Assembly: GCA_022072445.1 (NCBI GenBank)
Contig: JAJVHV010000023.1
Span: 80,491 to 144,490 of the forward strand
Length of the DNA stretch: 64,000 nt
Direction of reading: 5' to 3'
From: Phycisphaerae bacterium
GTDB taxonomy: Bacteria; Planctomycetota; Phycisphaerae; UBA1845; Fen-1342
Part shown: positions 45,745-54,048 of the stretch, one piece after another
Layout: every line of letters begins with the position of its first letter
How positions within the stretch are numbered: the first letter of the stretch is position 1
Position numbers and translations under genes: made by a program
The notes under the pieces: model-generated
What the model saw: only the letters and a program-made list of their open reading frames with translations
Database searches by the model: none
Told to the model about the DNA's origin: nothing

Positions 45745-45767
45745 TTGGCGCGCGAAAGCGCGTTCTG

Positions 45768-45948
45768 ATCTATGATGCATATATATTATAGGCATGCGTG
45801 AGATTGCGCACGCCCGCAGCGCCGGTGTTGGCATGCATTATGGGGCGCCCGGACGGCGCGGAAGGCCGGCGGGCGCACAGCCGGGGCGGCTGTGCCGCAC
45901 CGGGGCGTCGGCGCCACACCGGGGCGGCGGTGCCACACCGGCGATGCA
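45768..45948. repeat. AT-rich patch and three 19-bp repeats next to parS
   Basis: After a very AT-rich run (ATGCATATATATTATAG) come three tandem 19-mers of the form CCGGGGCGGC-GTGCCACA at 45881, 45900 and 45919. The string ATGCATTATGG occurs at 45835 and 45944, bracketing them. Confidence 0.75.
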
Positions 45949-46734
45949 TTATGGCAGATCGAAGAGCAGCAGCTCGGCATCGGCGTCGGCTTTCAGGTCA
46001 ATGGCCGGTTCGTCGCTCAACGCGGCTGCATCGCCGGCGCGGAGCGTCAGGCCGCCGGGCGCGCGGGTGCCGCCGGGCGCGGGCGCGCCGGCCGGCGCAA
46101 GGTCGCCGGCCGGCGCAAGGGCACTGGCCGGCGCCGTCGATGCGAGCGTCACGGAGCCGCGGAGCAACTGGACCCAGGCGTGGCGAGCGGCGCCTAGCGG
46201 GTAGGAAACCTGCTGTCCGTCGCGCAACCTGGCAGCCAGGAGGGCGACGTCCTGATTGATGCGGATCGAGCCGTCGCGTCCGTCGGCTGAAGCGAGCAGC
46301 GTCAGGCGGCCGGCGTCGCGGGCGGCGGGGAAGTCGCGCTGCTCGTAGCGTGGCGGGAGGCCGCGGCGGTCGGGGAGAATCCAGATCTGCATGAGGTGCA
46401 CGGGCTGATCGGGCGAGGGGTTGAACTCGCCGTGGACGATGCCGCTGCCGGCGGCCATGTACTGGACGGTGCCGGGCTGGATGACGGCGCCGTTGCCGAG
46501 GCTGTCGCGGTGCTCGAGGCGGCCGCTGAGCACGTAAGTGATGATTTCCATGTCGCGGTGCGGGTGCAGGTCGAAACCGGTGCCAGGGGCGACGCGGTCC
46601 TCGTTGATGACGCGCAGCACGCGGAAGCCCATGTGCCGCGGGTCGCGGTAGTCGCCGAAGGAAAAGGTGTGGTAGGTGTCGAGCCAGCCGTGGTTGAAGT
46701 GGCCACGTTCGTTGCGATTGCGGATGGTGATCAC
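45949..46734 (-). CDS. Pirin-family cupin protein (YhhW/quercetinase-like)
   Basis: 261 residues from a GTG at 46734 with AAAGGAG 6 nt upstream; the longer frame to 46908 has a basic leader without a site. The N-terminal cupin matches pirin-like YhhW: HGWLDTYHTFSFGDYRDPRH, metal ligands in LHPHRDMEIITYVL and IVHGEFNPS. Such proteins can dioxygenate quercetin-like flavonols. The C-terminal cupin contains an Ala/Pro-repeat insertion (LAPAGDLAPAGAPAPGG). It lies downstream of a MarR gene on the same strand, so it is probably under that regulator. Confidence 0.92.
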   Translation of the reverse strand: MITIRNRNERGHFNHGWLDTYHTFSFGDYRDPRHMGFRVLRVINEDRVAPGTGFDLHPHRDMEIITYVLSGRLEHRDSLGNGAVIQPGTVQYMAAGSGIVHGEFNPSPDQPVHLMQIWILPDRRGLPPRYEQRDFPAARDAGRLTLLASADGRDGSIRINQDVALLAARLRDGQQVSYPLGAARHAWVQLLRGSVTLASTAPASALAPAGDLAPAGAPAPGGTRAPGGLTLRAGDAAALSDEPAIDLKADADAELLLFDLP

Positions 46735-46923
46735 TGGAAGCTCCTTTTGATGCGAGCGCGCGCGGGGGTGGAGGGGTTTTCGTGCGGGGTGCGGCCGAGT
46801 TCGCGTCGGTTCCCGCGCGACGCGAGTGCGGTCTGGGCGGCTGCTCTCCACATGCACCGCCGCCGGGCGGCGTCCTCCATGCGGGCTTGAGTGTGAATGC
46901 GTCATCATCTATTCCTTTGTTCG

Positions 46924-46943
46924 ATAGTCGTTATCACGACTAT
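46924..46943. promoter_or_regulatory. Candidate MarR operator (upstream of pirin)
   Basis: Inverted repeat ATAGTCGT-TATC-ACGACTAT in an AT-rich stretch between the MarR stop and the pirin start. A related site, ACGAT-T-ATCGT (47492-47502), lies 20 bp upstream of the MarR start, so the two genes may share one regulator. Confidence 0.55.
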
Positions 46944-46953
46944 TATAGCAACA

Positions 46954-47472
46954 TCACCGCGATGTGTCCTTTGCTGTTCCCGCGGCGGCGGGGATTCCGC
47001 CGGGGTGGCGGGCCTTGACCAGCAGGCGGTTCAGGCCGGCGAGCTCGGCCCGGGTGAGGTGGCCGAGTTGGCGGCGGTGCAACTCCATCACGGGCCGGTG
47101 CAGCTCCCCGACCAGCTTGCGGCCTTTGGGCGTGATGCGGACCAGGATGACGCGGCGGTCGCGGGCGATGCGGACGCGCTGGACCAGCGCGGCCTGCTCG
47201 AGCCGATCCACCAGGCGAGTCATGTCGGGATCGCGTGTGACCATGCGAGCGGCGATTTCGCTGCACGGCAAGCCGTCGCCGCCGACGCCGCAAAGGATGC
47301 GCAGCACGTTGTATTGTGGGTCGGAGATTCCGCGGGAGCGGAAGAGGTGCTCGAACGGGGCTGCGAGGGCGTCGAGGGTGCGCGCGAGGTTGAGGAAGGC
47401 TTCTTCCTCGGGCAGGTCGAAGGGGCGATTTTTGCGGAGTTCGGCGGCGAGGGTGGCGCGTTTGTCGGGCAT
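46954..47472 (-). CDS. MarR-family transcriptional regulator
   Basis: 172 residues from the ATG at 47472; the frame extends to 47514 but the added residues are unlikely. Winged-helix MarR features: QYNVLRILCGVGGDGLPCSEIA, VTRDPDMTRLVDRLEQAALVQR, RDRRVILVRITPKGRKLV. MarR-pirin pairs are common and often respond to aromatic or redox stress; the ligand here is unknown. Confidence 0.9.
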   Translation of the reverse strand: MPDKRATLAAELRKNRPFDLPEEEAFLNLARTLDALAAPFEHLFRSRGISDPQYNVLRILCGVGGDGLPCSEIAARMVTRDPDMTRLVDRLEQAALVQRVRIARDRRVILVRITPKGRKLVGELHRPVMELHRRQLGHLTRAELAGLNRLLVKARHPGGIPAAAGTAKDTSR

Positions 47473-48092
47473 GCGGGTACTATTACGCACAACGATTATC
47501 GTGTCCAGCAGCACATCGTCCGAGCCCGTCGCGGGCGCTTCGGTGTTCGGATCGCGGCGCGATGCGCCGAGTTCGGAGGCTCACTCAGGTCGAACCCCTC
47601 CCTTCGGGCTCGCTCCTCGCTCGCCTTCGTGGTCGGGGCTCGGCTGGGGACGCGTGCCCGCCGCTTCATGACGGCCGCGGCTCTGGCGCGGGATGGCGCG
47701 CTTCTGGCGCGGGATGGCGCGGTTGACGCGGGATGGCGCGGGGCGGGCCGGCGGATTTTTGACCGCGATTGCGCCGCCGATCCGCACTTCCCACTGGAAC
47801 GGCGCCGCGTTGGCGGCTTCGTACTCAAGACCTCTCGCTGAAAAAGGGGTCTGGCACCTCGCTGGAGGCGTCTCCAAGGGCTGCGGACCGATTCGGGCTC
47901 GGAGTCAGACCCCTTTTTCAACGGACTCTTCGTTGGCGCGGACGGGCCCTATCGAAATCCAGAGAGATTCGTACGGCGACACGCAGGAGGCATCGGCAAC
48001 ACCGCGCCAGGCGGAAGGCTGACCGTCCAGACAAAGGTGGAGCCACCCGGGGCAGCCGATGAGGGCGTTTTCGGACCAAAGGAGCGTGGAAC
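47473..48092. other. 620-bp region of repeats, no supported gene
   Basis: Between MarR and the first protease gene. It contains the candidate operator (47492-47502), about three 20-bp units of GGCGCGGGATGGCGCG (47683-47740), a copy of GGCGGATTTTTGACCGCG (47749-47766) and a MITE-like inverted repeat (47840-47920). Short open frames here are GC-rich repeats. Confidence 0.6.
47840..47920. mobile_element. MITE-like element, 15-bp perfect inverted repeats
   Basis: TGAAAAAGGGGTCTG at 47840-47854 and its exact reverse complement at 47906-47920, enclosing 51 bp. No transposase is inside. GGGGTCTGACCCC-type ends recur around RAYT/REP-like elements in many genomes; no target-site duplication could be confirmed. 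Confidence 0.6.
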
Positions 48093-49214
48093 ATGTGCTT
48101 TGGACGCGGCTCACGTCACCTGCTGAGCGTCATGCTGACGTTTTTCACGGCGGCCAGCGTGCTGGCGCAGGCCGCGGGGCCTCTGCGCACGTCGGCCGGC
48201 GACTGCGGGACCGTCCTGGGGCCGGATGACATCGCACAGGTCCTGGAGAACGCCCGCGCCGGTTTGTACGACGGCGCGGACCTGGCAGCGGTGGAATTCT
48301 GGTACATCCCGATCAGCATGCACGTCGTCCGGCGCTCGAACGGCAGCGGCGGAATTGCGGAATCGCGCCTGTTGACCGCGCTGAACGACCTGAACGCGGC
48401 CTTCTCGCCGGCGGGGATGGTCTTTTATCGCGCCCACCCGACGCGTTACATCGACAGCGACAGTTTTTACTTCGACATCGACACGATGGAGGAGATCGAC
48501 GCACTGCGGCAGACTGACGTGGTTGCGGGCACCGTGAATCTCTATTTCACGCAGAACCTCGCGGTGGACGGCTCCGGGCTGTGCGGCATCTCGTCGTTTA
48601 CCTTCTCCGCGGTTCAGGGCATCGTCCTGGCAAACGGCTGCACGGGGCTGTCGGACAATCACTCGACCGTGCCGCACGAAGTCGGCCATTACTTCGACCT
48701 GCTTCACACGCACGAGACGGGGTTCGGCGCGGAGTGTGTCAACGGCTCGAACTGCGGGACCGCGGGCGATCTGGTCTGCGACACGCCCGCCGATCCCGGG
48801 CTCAGCAACCGTGTCGACGGGGATTGCGACTACACGGGCTCGGACCTCGATCCGTGTGAAAACGCCCCGTACAGCCCCCAGACGTGGAATCTGATGTCGT
48901 ACTCGACCAAGGAGTGCCGCAACTCGTTTACCGGCGAGCAGTGCAGCCGGGCGCTGGCGACCAACGTCAATCTCCGACCGGAGCTGATGCGGATCGCGGC
49001 GCCCAGCAACCAGTCGACGTTTGTTGACGGCGGTTTTCCGGACGGCGGCACCGGCACGGCCTTCTTTCCGTATGACACGGTCGGCGAGGGTGTTCAAGCG
49101 GCGGCCAGCGGCGGGTGTCTCATCATCGGGAGCGACACATATCCGCCCGCGCTGACGATCAACAAGCGGCTGACGCTGTTGGCCTCGCGCGGCCCGGTGC
49201 GCCTGGGGGGATGA
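48093..49214 (+). CDS. Secreted M43-like (pappalysin-type) metalloprotease
   Basis: 373 residues; AAAGGAG precedes the ATG. Signal peptide 1-25 (VLA-Q). Zinc motif HEVGHYFDLLH is at 195-205 (HExxHxxxxxH), followed by NGSNCGTAGDLVCDTPADP and the Met-turn-like NLMSYST, the pattern of M43 metzincins. Cysteines in the linker are paired in number. The last 65 residues (from FVDGGFPDGGTG) form a beta-rich module ending VRLGG, shared with three other genes of this island. Probably an extracellular protease, perhaps cell-surface retained through that module. Confidence 0.9.
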   Translation: MCFGRGSRHLLSVMLTFFTAASVLAQAAGPLRTSAGDCGTVLGPDDIAQVLENARAGLYDGADLAAVEFWYIPISMHVVRRSNGSGGIAESRLLTALNDLNAAFSPAGMVFYRAHPTRYIDSDSFYFDIDTMEEIDALRQTDVVAGTVNLYFTQNLAVDGSGLCGISSFTFSAVQGIVLANGCTGLSDNHSTVPHEVGHYFDLLHTHETGFGAECVNGSNCGTAGDLVCDTPADPGLSNRVDGDCDYTGSDLDPCENAPYSPQTWNLMSYSTKECRNSFTGEQCSRALATNVNLRPELMRIAAPSNQSTFVDGGFPDGGTGTAFFPYDTVGEGVQAAASGGCLIIGSDTYPPALTINKRLTLLASRGPVRLGG

Positions 49215-49549
49215 AGTTCCGTTGTGAAACGCGCAACCGCTTGGGGCGGATTGCGGGCGTAAGGACGTGATGCGGTCGGCACGCGCGCGAACGACGCCGT
49301 CGCGCCGCTCCGCGCTGGCGCGCGTCGGCGGCATGTTCTCACGTTCGCACGCGTTCACATCAGGGTGCTTTCACCTCTCGCGCCCGGGCGAGACGCCCGC
49401 ACTCCCCTCCAGCAGGCAGATGGCCCCATTTCGGGCGGATTTTTGACCGCGTTCGAGCGCCCGGTCCGCACTTCTCTGAAACGAGGCCGGCGCGTGTCGG
49501 CCTGCGATTCTCGATTTCGATGGAGCAGTATCACAGGAGACAACTTGCC
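49215..49549. other. 335-bp intergenic region
   Basis: Holds a second copy of GGCGGATTTTTGACCGCG (49434-49451), followed after about 15 bp by TCCGCACTTC as in the 47.75-kb copy. No gene is seen; it may be a promoter-region or insertion-derived repeat. Confidence 0.5.
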
Positions 49550-50962
49550 ATGAAAGCGAAAACTCTGACCGTGACGCGACTGCTGGCGGGGATCGTCGCT
49601 GCGCAGGCGGCGCTGGCGGCGCTGGCCCAGACGGCGCTGGGGCCCGAATTCACCTACCAGGGACTGGTCGAGCAGGGCGGGACGCCGCTGAACAACACGG
49701 CGGATTTTCAGTTCCGCTTGTTCACCGCGCTCGCCGGCGGCACGCAGATCGGCTCGACGCAGGCGGTCAACAGCGCGAACGTGATCGACGGCCGGTTCAC
49801 GGTCGAGTTGGACTTTGGTCTTGCGGCGTTCAATGGCGATGAGCGTTATCTGGAAATCGCGCTCCGCAGTCCGGCCGGCGGCGGCACGTTCACGACGCTG
49901 ACGCCGCGGCAGCCGCTGACGGCGGCGCCGTACGCCCTGAAGGTTCCGGGCATCGACGGCAACTCGCTGAACGCCGCGGACGGCAGCCCGGTCGATGCGT
50001 TGTTCGTGGACAATAGCGGCAAGGTCGGCATCGGAACTCTCGCGCCGACACACACCATCCACGTCGCGACGGTCGGCCCCACCATCGCGCTCCAGGACAC
50101 CGCCGCGGCGTCGCAGCAGGCCGGCTACGTCAGTTACCGCGACAACGCCAACGTGGAGCGGGCCTGGGTCGGCTACGGCACCCCTGGCAGCCCGCACTTC
50201 TCGGTGATCAACGCTCGGCCCAGCGGCAAAATCGAGCTTCGCACGCTCGGCGGCGGCGGCTCGGTCTTTCTGCCCTCGGATTACCTCGGCGTTGGCACCT
50301 CGTCGCCAACTTCTCCGGTGCATATCGCCAGCGACCTCAACTCCGTCATTCAGTTGCAGGACATCGGCCCCGATGCGACTCAATCCGGCTACGTAGATTT
50401 CAGGAACGCCAGCGGTGTGGAAACGGCCTGGATGGGCTTCGGCACCCCCGGCAGCCCGCACTTCAGCATTATCAACGCCCGGGCGGGCGGCAATATCGTG
50501 CTCAACCCGTTCGGCGGCGTCGTGCAGGTGCCCGTGCTCGAAATCACCGGCGCGGATTTGGCCGAGAAATTCCCGGCCAGCGAGACTCTCGAACCGGGCA
50601 TGGTCGTCGCGATTGACGCGAACAACGCGGGCAAGCTGTGCCTGGCGCGCGGGGCATACAACCACTGCGTCGCCGGCGTCGTCAGCGGTGCAAACAACTT
50701 TTCCGTCGGTGCGGTGCTCGGCAATCTGCCCGGTCATGAAAACGCACCGTCGATCGCACTCTCGGGGCGCGTGTATGTCCAGTGTGATGCGTCAGCCGGC
50801 GCAATTGAGCCCGGCGACCTGCTTACGACCTCCGACATCCCAGGTCATGCGATGAAGGCTGCGGACCGCGAGCGCTCGCACGGCGCAGTCATCGGCAAGG
50901 CGATGGAGGCGCTCCCCGCCGGCAAGCAGGGTCTGGTGATGGTGCTCGTCAACCTCCAGTAG
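49550..50962 (+). CDS. Secreted fibre-like beta-helical protein
   Basis: 470 residues from the ATG at 49550 with GGAGA upstream; an ATG at 49520 is possible. Signal peptide (about 1-26). Then a domain with EFTYQGLVEQGGTPLNNTADFQF, common in exported fibre proteins, and repeats GKVGIGTLAPTHTIHV and LGVGTSSPTSPVHIA plus two near-copies of GTPGSPHFS[VI]INAR, like phage-tail and S74-type beta-helical shafts. The end (EKFPASETLEPGMVVAID ... GVVSGANN) resembles chaperone/autocleavage tail domains. Its role is probably adhesive. It lies in the protease island but lacks the shared tail. Confidence 0.82.
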   Translation: MKAKTLTVTRLLAGIVAAQAALAALAQTALGPEFTYQGLVEQGGTPLNNTADFQFRLFTALAGGTQIGSTQAVNSANVIDGRFTVELDFGLAAFNGDERYLEIALRSPAGGGTFTTLTPRQPLTAAPYALKVPGIDGNSLNAADGSPVDALFVDNSGKVGIGTLAPTHTIHVATVGPTIALQDTAAASQQAGYVSYRDNANVERAWVGYGTPGSPHFSVINARPSGKIELRTLGGGGSVFLPSDYLGVGTSSPTSPVHIASDLNSVIQLQDIGPDATQSGYVDFRNASGVETAWMGFGTPGSPHFSIINARAGGNIVLNPFGGVVQVPVLEITGADLAEKFPASETLEPGMVVAIDANNAGKLCLARGAYNHCVAGVVSGANNFSVGAVLGNLPGHENAPSIALSGRVYVQCDASAGAIEPGDLLTTSDIPGHAMKAADRERSHGAVIGKAMEALPAGKQGLVMVLVNLQ

Positions 50963-51003
50963 GTTCATCGACCCGCCAGGTACTCGAACGAGGAGACACC
51001 GCC

Positions 51004-52038
51004 ATGAAACGTGCACGCCTGGGGTTGCTGTTCTTGCTCGGGCTGATGCCGACCGTCGCGCTCGCGGACGACGTGATCAAGATCCGATTGTCGGTGAAGG
51101 TGATCCTACGTCGCGACGGAACGGACCCGCCGGACCTCGACGTGAGCATCACGGCGATGATCAACGCGGTCAACACACGGTTCGAGCAATACGGGCGCGG
51201 CTACCGGCTGGAACTGGTGAGCGCCGGCACCAGAATCGGCGGTGGATTCGACACGGAGCGTCCCAATCCATCCCACTACTTCGCCACCAACATCGTTGCT
51301 GACCCGGTGGAGCGATCGAACATGGAGTTCGACGCCGTCAACAACCCCGCGTTGTGGGCCTGGGACTTCAACGCCGTCAACATGTACATCCATGAACCGA
51401 CGTCCGGCCTGGAGTGCACTCGACCCGAGAGCGACATCATCGTGATCGGGGATGGTGATACCTTTCGATCCAACATCTATGTTCATCTCCTGGGCCACTA
51501 TTTCGGGCTGTGCAACTCGCAGGGGTGCGGCTGCAATTGCTGCGGCGAGTGCAACGAGCCCACCAGCGACGGTATCGCCGACACGCTCCCTGACTTGTCG
51601 TGCTGGGATCAGGATGAAATCGCCCTGCACAACTTCGGCACAACGTACGACAACCTGACGGCCGAACAGCAGGGGCAGGTTGACGAGGCGATCCAGAACG
51701 CCATGAGTTACCGCGGGACGAGCGCGACGTTCTGCGGCACGGGCTTTCCCGGGCTCCACCTGACCGAAGGCCAACTCGACCGCTGGGCCGACATGGCGAG
51801 TACCACCCATTTGGGCGTCTGCGATGGCCGGACGATGTTCGTTCAGGCCGGAGCGAGCGGAACCCAGACCGGGCGCAGCACGGCGCCGTTTGACCGCGTG
51901 GCCGAGGGCGTCGCTGCCGCCAACGGCGGCGGCGACATCGTGTTGATCCGCAACGGCGTCTACCACGAAAACCTGACGATCAGCGTACCGGTCACGCTGC
52001 GAACACCGCGCGACCAGACCGCGCGGATCGGCGGGTGA
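51004..52038 (+). CDS. Secreted metzincin-like protein with lost catalytic residues
   Basis: 344 residues; GGAG upstream, signal peptide 1-21 (ALA-D). It follows the fold of the 48.1-kb protease and has CNCCGECNEPTSDGIADTLPD after the helix, but the zinc motif is VHLLGHYFGLCN: H161 and H165 remain, the Glu is Leu162, and the third His is replaced (N171). Proteolysis is therefore not expected; it could bind substrate or partner. The C-terminal 66 residues (from FVQAGASG) form the shared module ending ARIGG. Confidence 0.88.
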   Translation: MKRARLGLLFLLGLMPTVALADDVIKIRLSVKVILRRDGTDPPDLDVSITAMINAVNTRFEQYGRGYRLELVSAGTRIGGGFDTERPNPSHYFATNIVADPVERSNMEFDAVNNPALWAWDFNAVNMYIHEPTSGLECTRPESDIIVIGDGDTFRSNIYVHLLGHYFGLCNSQGCGCNCCGECNEPTSDGIADTLPDLSCWDQDEIALHNFGTTYDNLTAEQQGQVDEAIQNAMSYRGTSATFCGTGFPGLHLTEGQLDRWADMASTTHLGVCDGRTMFVQAGASGTQTGRSTAPFDRVAEGVAAANGGGDIVLIRNGVYHENLTISVPVTLRTPRDQTARIGG

Positions 52039-52072
52039 GGAACGGCGCGACGCGCGCCCCAGGAGCCTTCAC

Positions 52073-53305
52073 ATGATCAATCAGCCGCGCCCTTCAACTC
52101 GTTGGTGGATCGTGCTGGTGCTCGCCGTCGCCCTGGGCGGCGAGGCTCGCGCCCAACTCTTCGAGTCCTACTACATGCACGAGGGCAACTACCCCGTTGG
52201 CGAGACGCCCTGGAGCGACGACATTCAAGGCCTCGCTCACGACGACCACAACTGGTTCATCACCACCACGCACTTCATCTGGAAAATCCCCGTGACCCTC
52301 GACCTGGCGACGGCCGGCGTGCTCAGCCCCGGTGTCATCAGGCGGTCGATCGGCGAATACATCCAGCAAATACCCGGGTACAACCACTTCGGCGATCCTG
52401 ACACGTACACCTACGCGGGCGTCGACTACCTCGTGGTGCCGATCGAGAACGGCGAATCCACGTGCAGCACCGGGCTCCCTGGGGCGGTGATGTTCGTGTT
52501 GTGCAGCGATCTCTCGTACGTGTGGCACGCCGCCTTCCCCGGTCAGTGCAACGACGCGGGATGGGTCGCCATCGACGACCTCGGGTTCATGATGTCATCG
52601 CGTCAGCACGTGGGTAACCGCATTTCCCTGCCGCCATGCCAGGGGGATGGGCTGCGGTACTACGCCTTCGAGTGGGACGCACTCAGCACGACCGGGCAGG
52701 GCAACTTTCAGTTCATCCAGGAGGTCCACCCGACCGACGAACTGGGCGACTGCCTCGAAATGGTCACCATGCAGGGGGGCGAGTTCTCACCCGGCGACGG
52801 CTTGCTCTACCTCGTCAGCGGGTTCTACGACGACGAAGACGGCCTCGAAGACCGCGAAGGCATCCACGTCCTCGACACCAGCACCTACCGCCGCGTCCAG
52901 CACTCCACGCGCGGGTTCGGGCACTTCGACTACTACTACGACCCCGGCTTCCCTACGTACGAAGAGCCGGAGGGCCTGACCATCTGGAACCTCGACGATG
53001 GCCGCGCCCCCGGCATCTTCGGACAACTCCACGTCTTCGTCTCCGACAACGACATTGACATCGGCGATTCCGGCGACGTGGACTTCAAGCACTACACCCG
53101 AGCTGTGCGCGTCGATGCAACGAGCGGCGCGTCGTGCCAGAATGGATCCCAGGCATGCCCGTTCCACACGCTCGCCGCGGGCGTGGCGTTCGCCTGGAGC
53201 GGGGCGGAGATCCGAATCCGCGGCGGGTCGTACCCCGACCCGATCAGTATTTCACAAAGAGTCCGCTTGAGCGCGGAGAACGGCGTCGCGCGCGTGGGCG
53301 AGTGA
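52073..53305 (+). CDS. Secreted propeller-like protein with the shared C-terminal module
   Basis: 410 residues; GGAG 8 nt before the ATG; signal peptide 1-27 (ARA-Q). The body has aromatic-rich blades (SDDIQGLAHDDHNWFITTT, GEFSPGDGLLYLVSGFYDD) that suggest a beta-propeller of unknown type. The last 65 residues (from VDATSGASC) carry the shared module ending ARVGE. It sits between metzincin-like genes, all on the plus strand, and may be their co-secreted partner or substrate-binding protein. Confidence 0.8.
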   Translation: MINQPRPSTRWWIVLVLAVALGGEARAQLFESYYMHEGNYPVGETPWSDDIQGLAHDDHNWFITTTHFIWKIPVTLDLATAGVLSPGVIRRSIGEYIQQIPGYNHFGDPDTYTYAGVDYLVVPIENGESTCSTGLPGAVMFVLCSDLSYVWHAAFPGQCNDAGWVAIDDLGFMMSSRQHVGNRISLPPCQGDGLRYYAFEWDALSTTGQGNFQFIQEVHPTDELGDCLEMVTMQGGEFSPGDGLLYLVSGFYDDEDGLEDREGIHVLDTSTYRRVQHSTRGFGHFDYYYDPGFPTYEEPEGLTIWNLDDGRAPGIFGQLHVFVSDNDIDIGDSGDVDFKHYTRAVRVDATSGASCQNGSQACPFHTLAAGVAFAWSGAEIRIRGGSYPDPISISQRVRLSAENGVARVGE

Positions 53306-53351
53306 GGCTGCGGGCCCGGCGGATGACAACGATGGGATTCGGAGGTGTCGC

Positions 53352-54014
53352 ATGAGACAGAATCTGGCGCTGCTCGTTCTGTTCGCGGGTGGATTATTCT
53401 CGCCATCCGTCCGTGCTGACGGCCACATACTGATCCGCGTGTCCTGCAAGGTCATTGTGAATGTATTCGAGGAGCTTCCGTCGGGCTTTCATGAGGAGGA
53501 CATCGCCGCCGCCATCGACGCGGCGAATCAGCAGATGGACGCCCACGGGCGCGGCTATCGCTTCGTTCTGGTGGAGCCGGTCATCCAAATCGGCGGCGGC
53601 GCTTCCGGCCGACCGCTGCCGAGCACCTACTTTCATCCAGAGTTCAGCATCAATGAATACAAGCGCGACGAAATGGAGGAAGATGCGCTCGCGAATCCCG
53701 GACTGTACGCCTGGAACTCGAGCGCCGTTAACATCTTCATAAACGACGACAGCTTGCCCCTTTGCCCGCGTACCAGCGACCGACTTATCGCGCTGCCGCA
53801 TTTCGCGCCCGCCGGGGAGAGACCGCCCGCATCGGCCAATAAGTCGGCAGGGCTCGTCGCCAATGCGGCCGCCGCCCGACGACGTAATCCGGATTCGCGT
53901 TTCGTACAAGTTCACCCGCAACCTCGACAACGGCATGTGCCCGCCGCTCGCCAACGACGCCGTCACGCGTTGAACAGGCTGATGCAGTCCGACGGCAGCG
54001 GCTACGAGAGGTGA
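53352..54014 (+). pseudogene. Decayed paralogues of the metzincin-like gene
   Basis: GGAGG 7 nt before the ATG and a signal peptide (1-22) open a frame whose first 130 residues align with the 51.0-kb protein (AAAIDAANQQMDAHGRGYRF, IQIGGGASGRPLPSTYF, NSSAVNIFIND). After LPLCPRTSDR the similarity ends before the protease motif. At 53863 a second copy of the same N-terminus begins in another frame (DDVIRIRVSYKFTRNLDNG), stops at 53971, and continues in the first frame as NRLMQSDGSGYER. So two truncated, frameshifted paralogue pieces are fused. Confidence 0.8.
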
Positions 54015-54048
54015 AATCATGACCAGAGATCTGACAGGAGTCACATTC

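Noticed and set aside
46735..46908. N-terminal extension of the pirin gene
   Set aside because: The GTG at 46734 has a strong Shine-Dalgarno sequence and matches family length; the extension is basic low-complexity.
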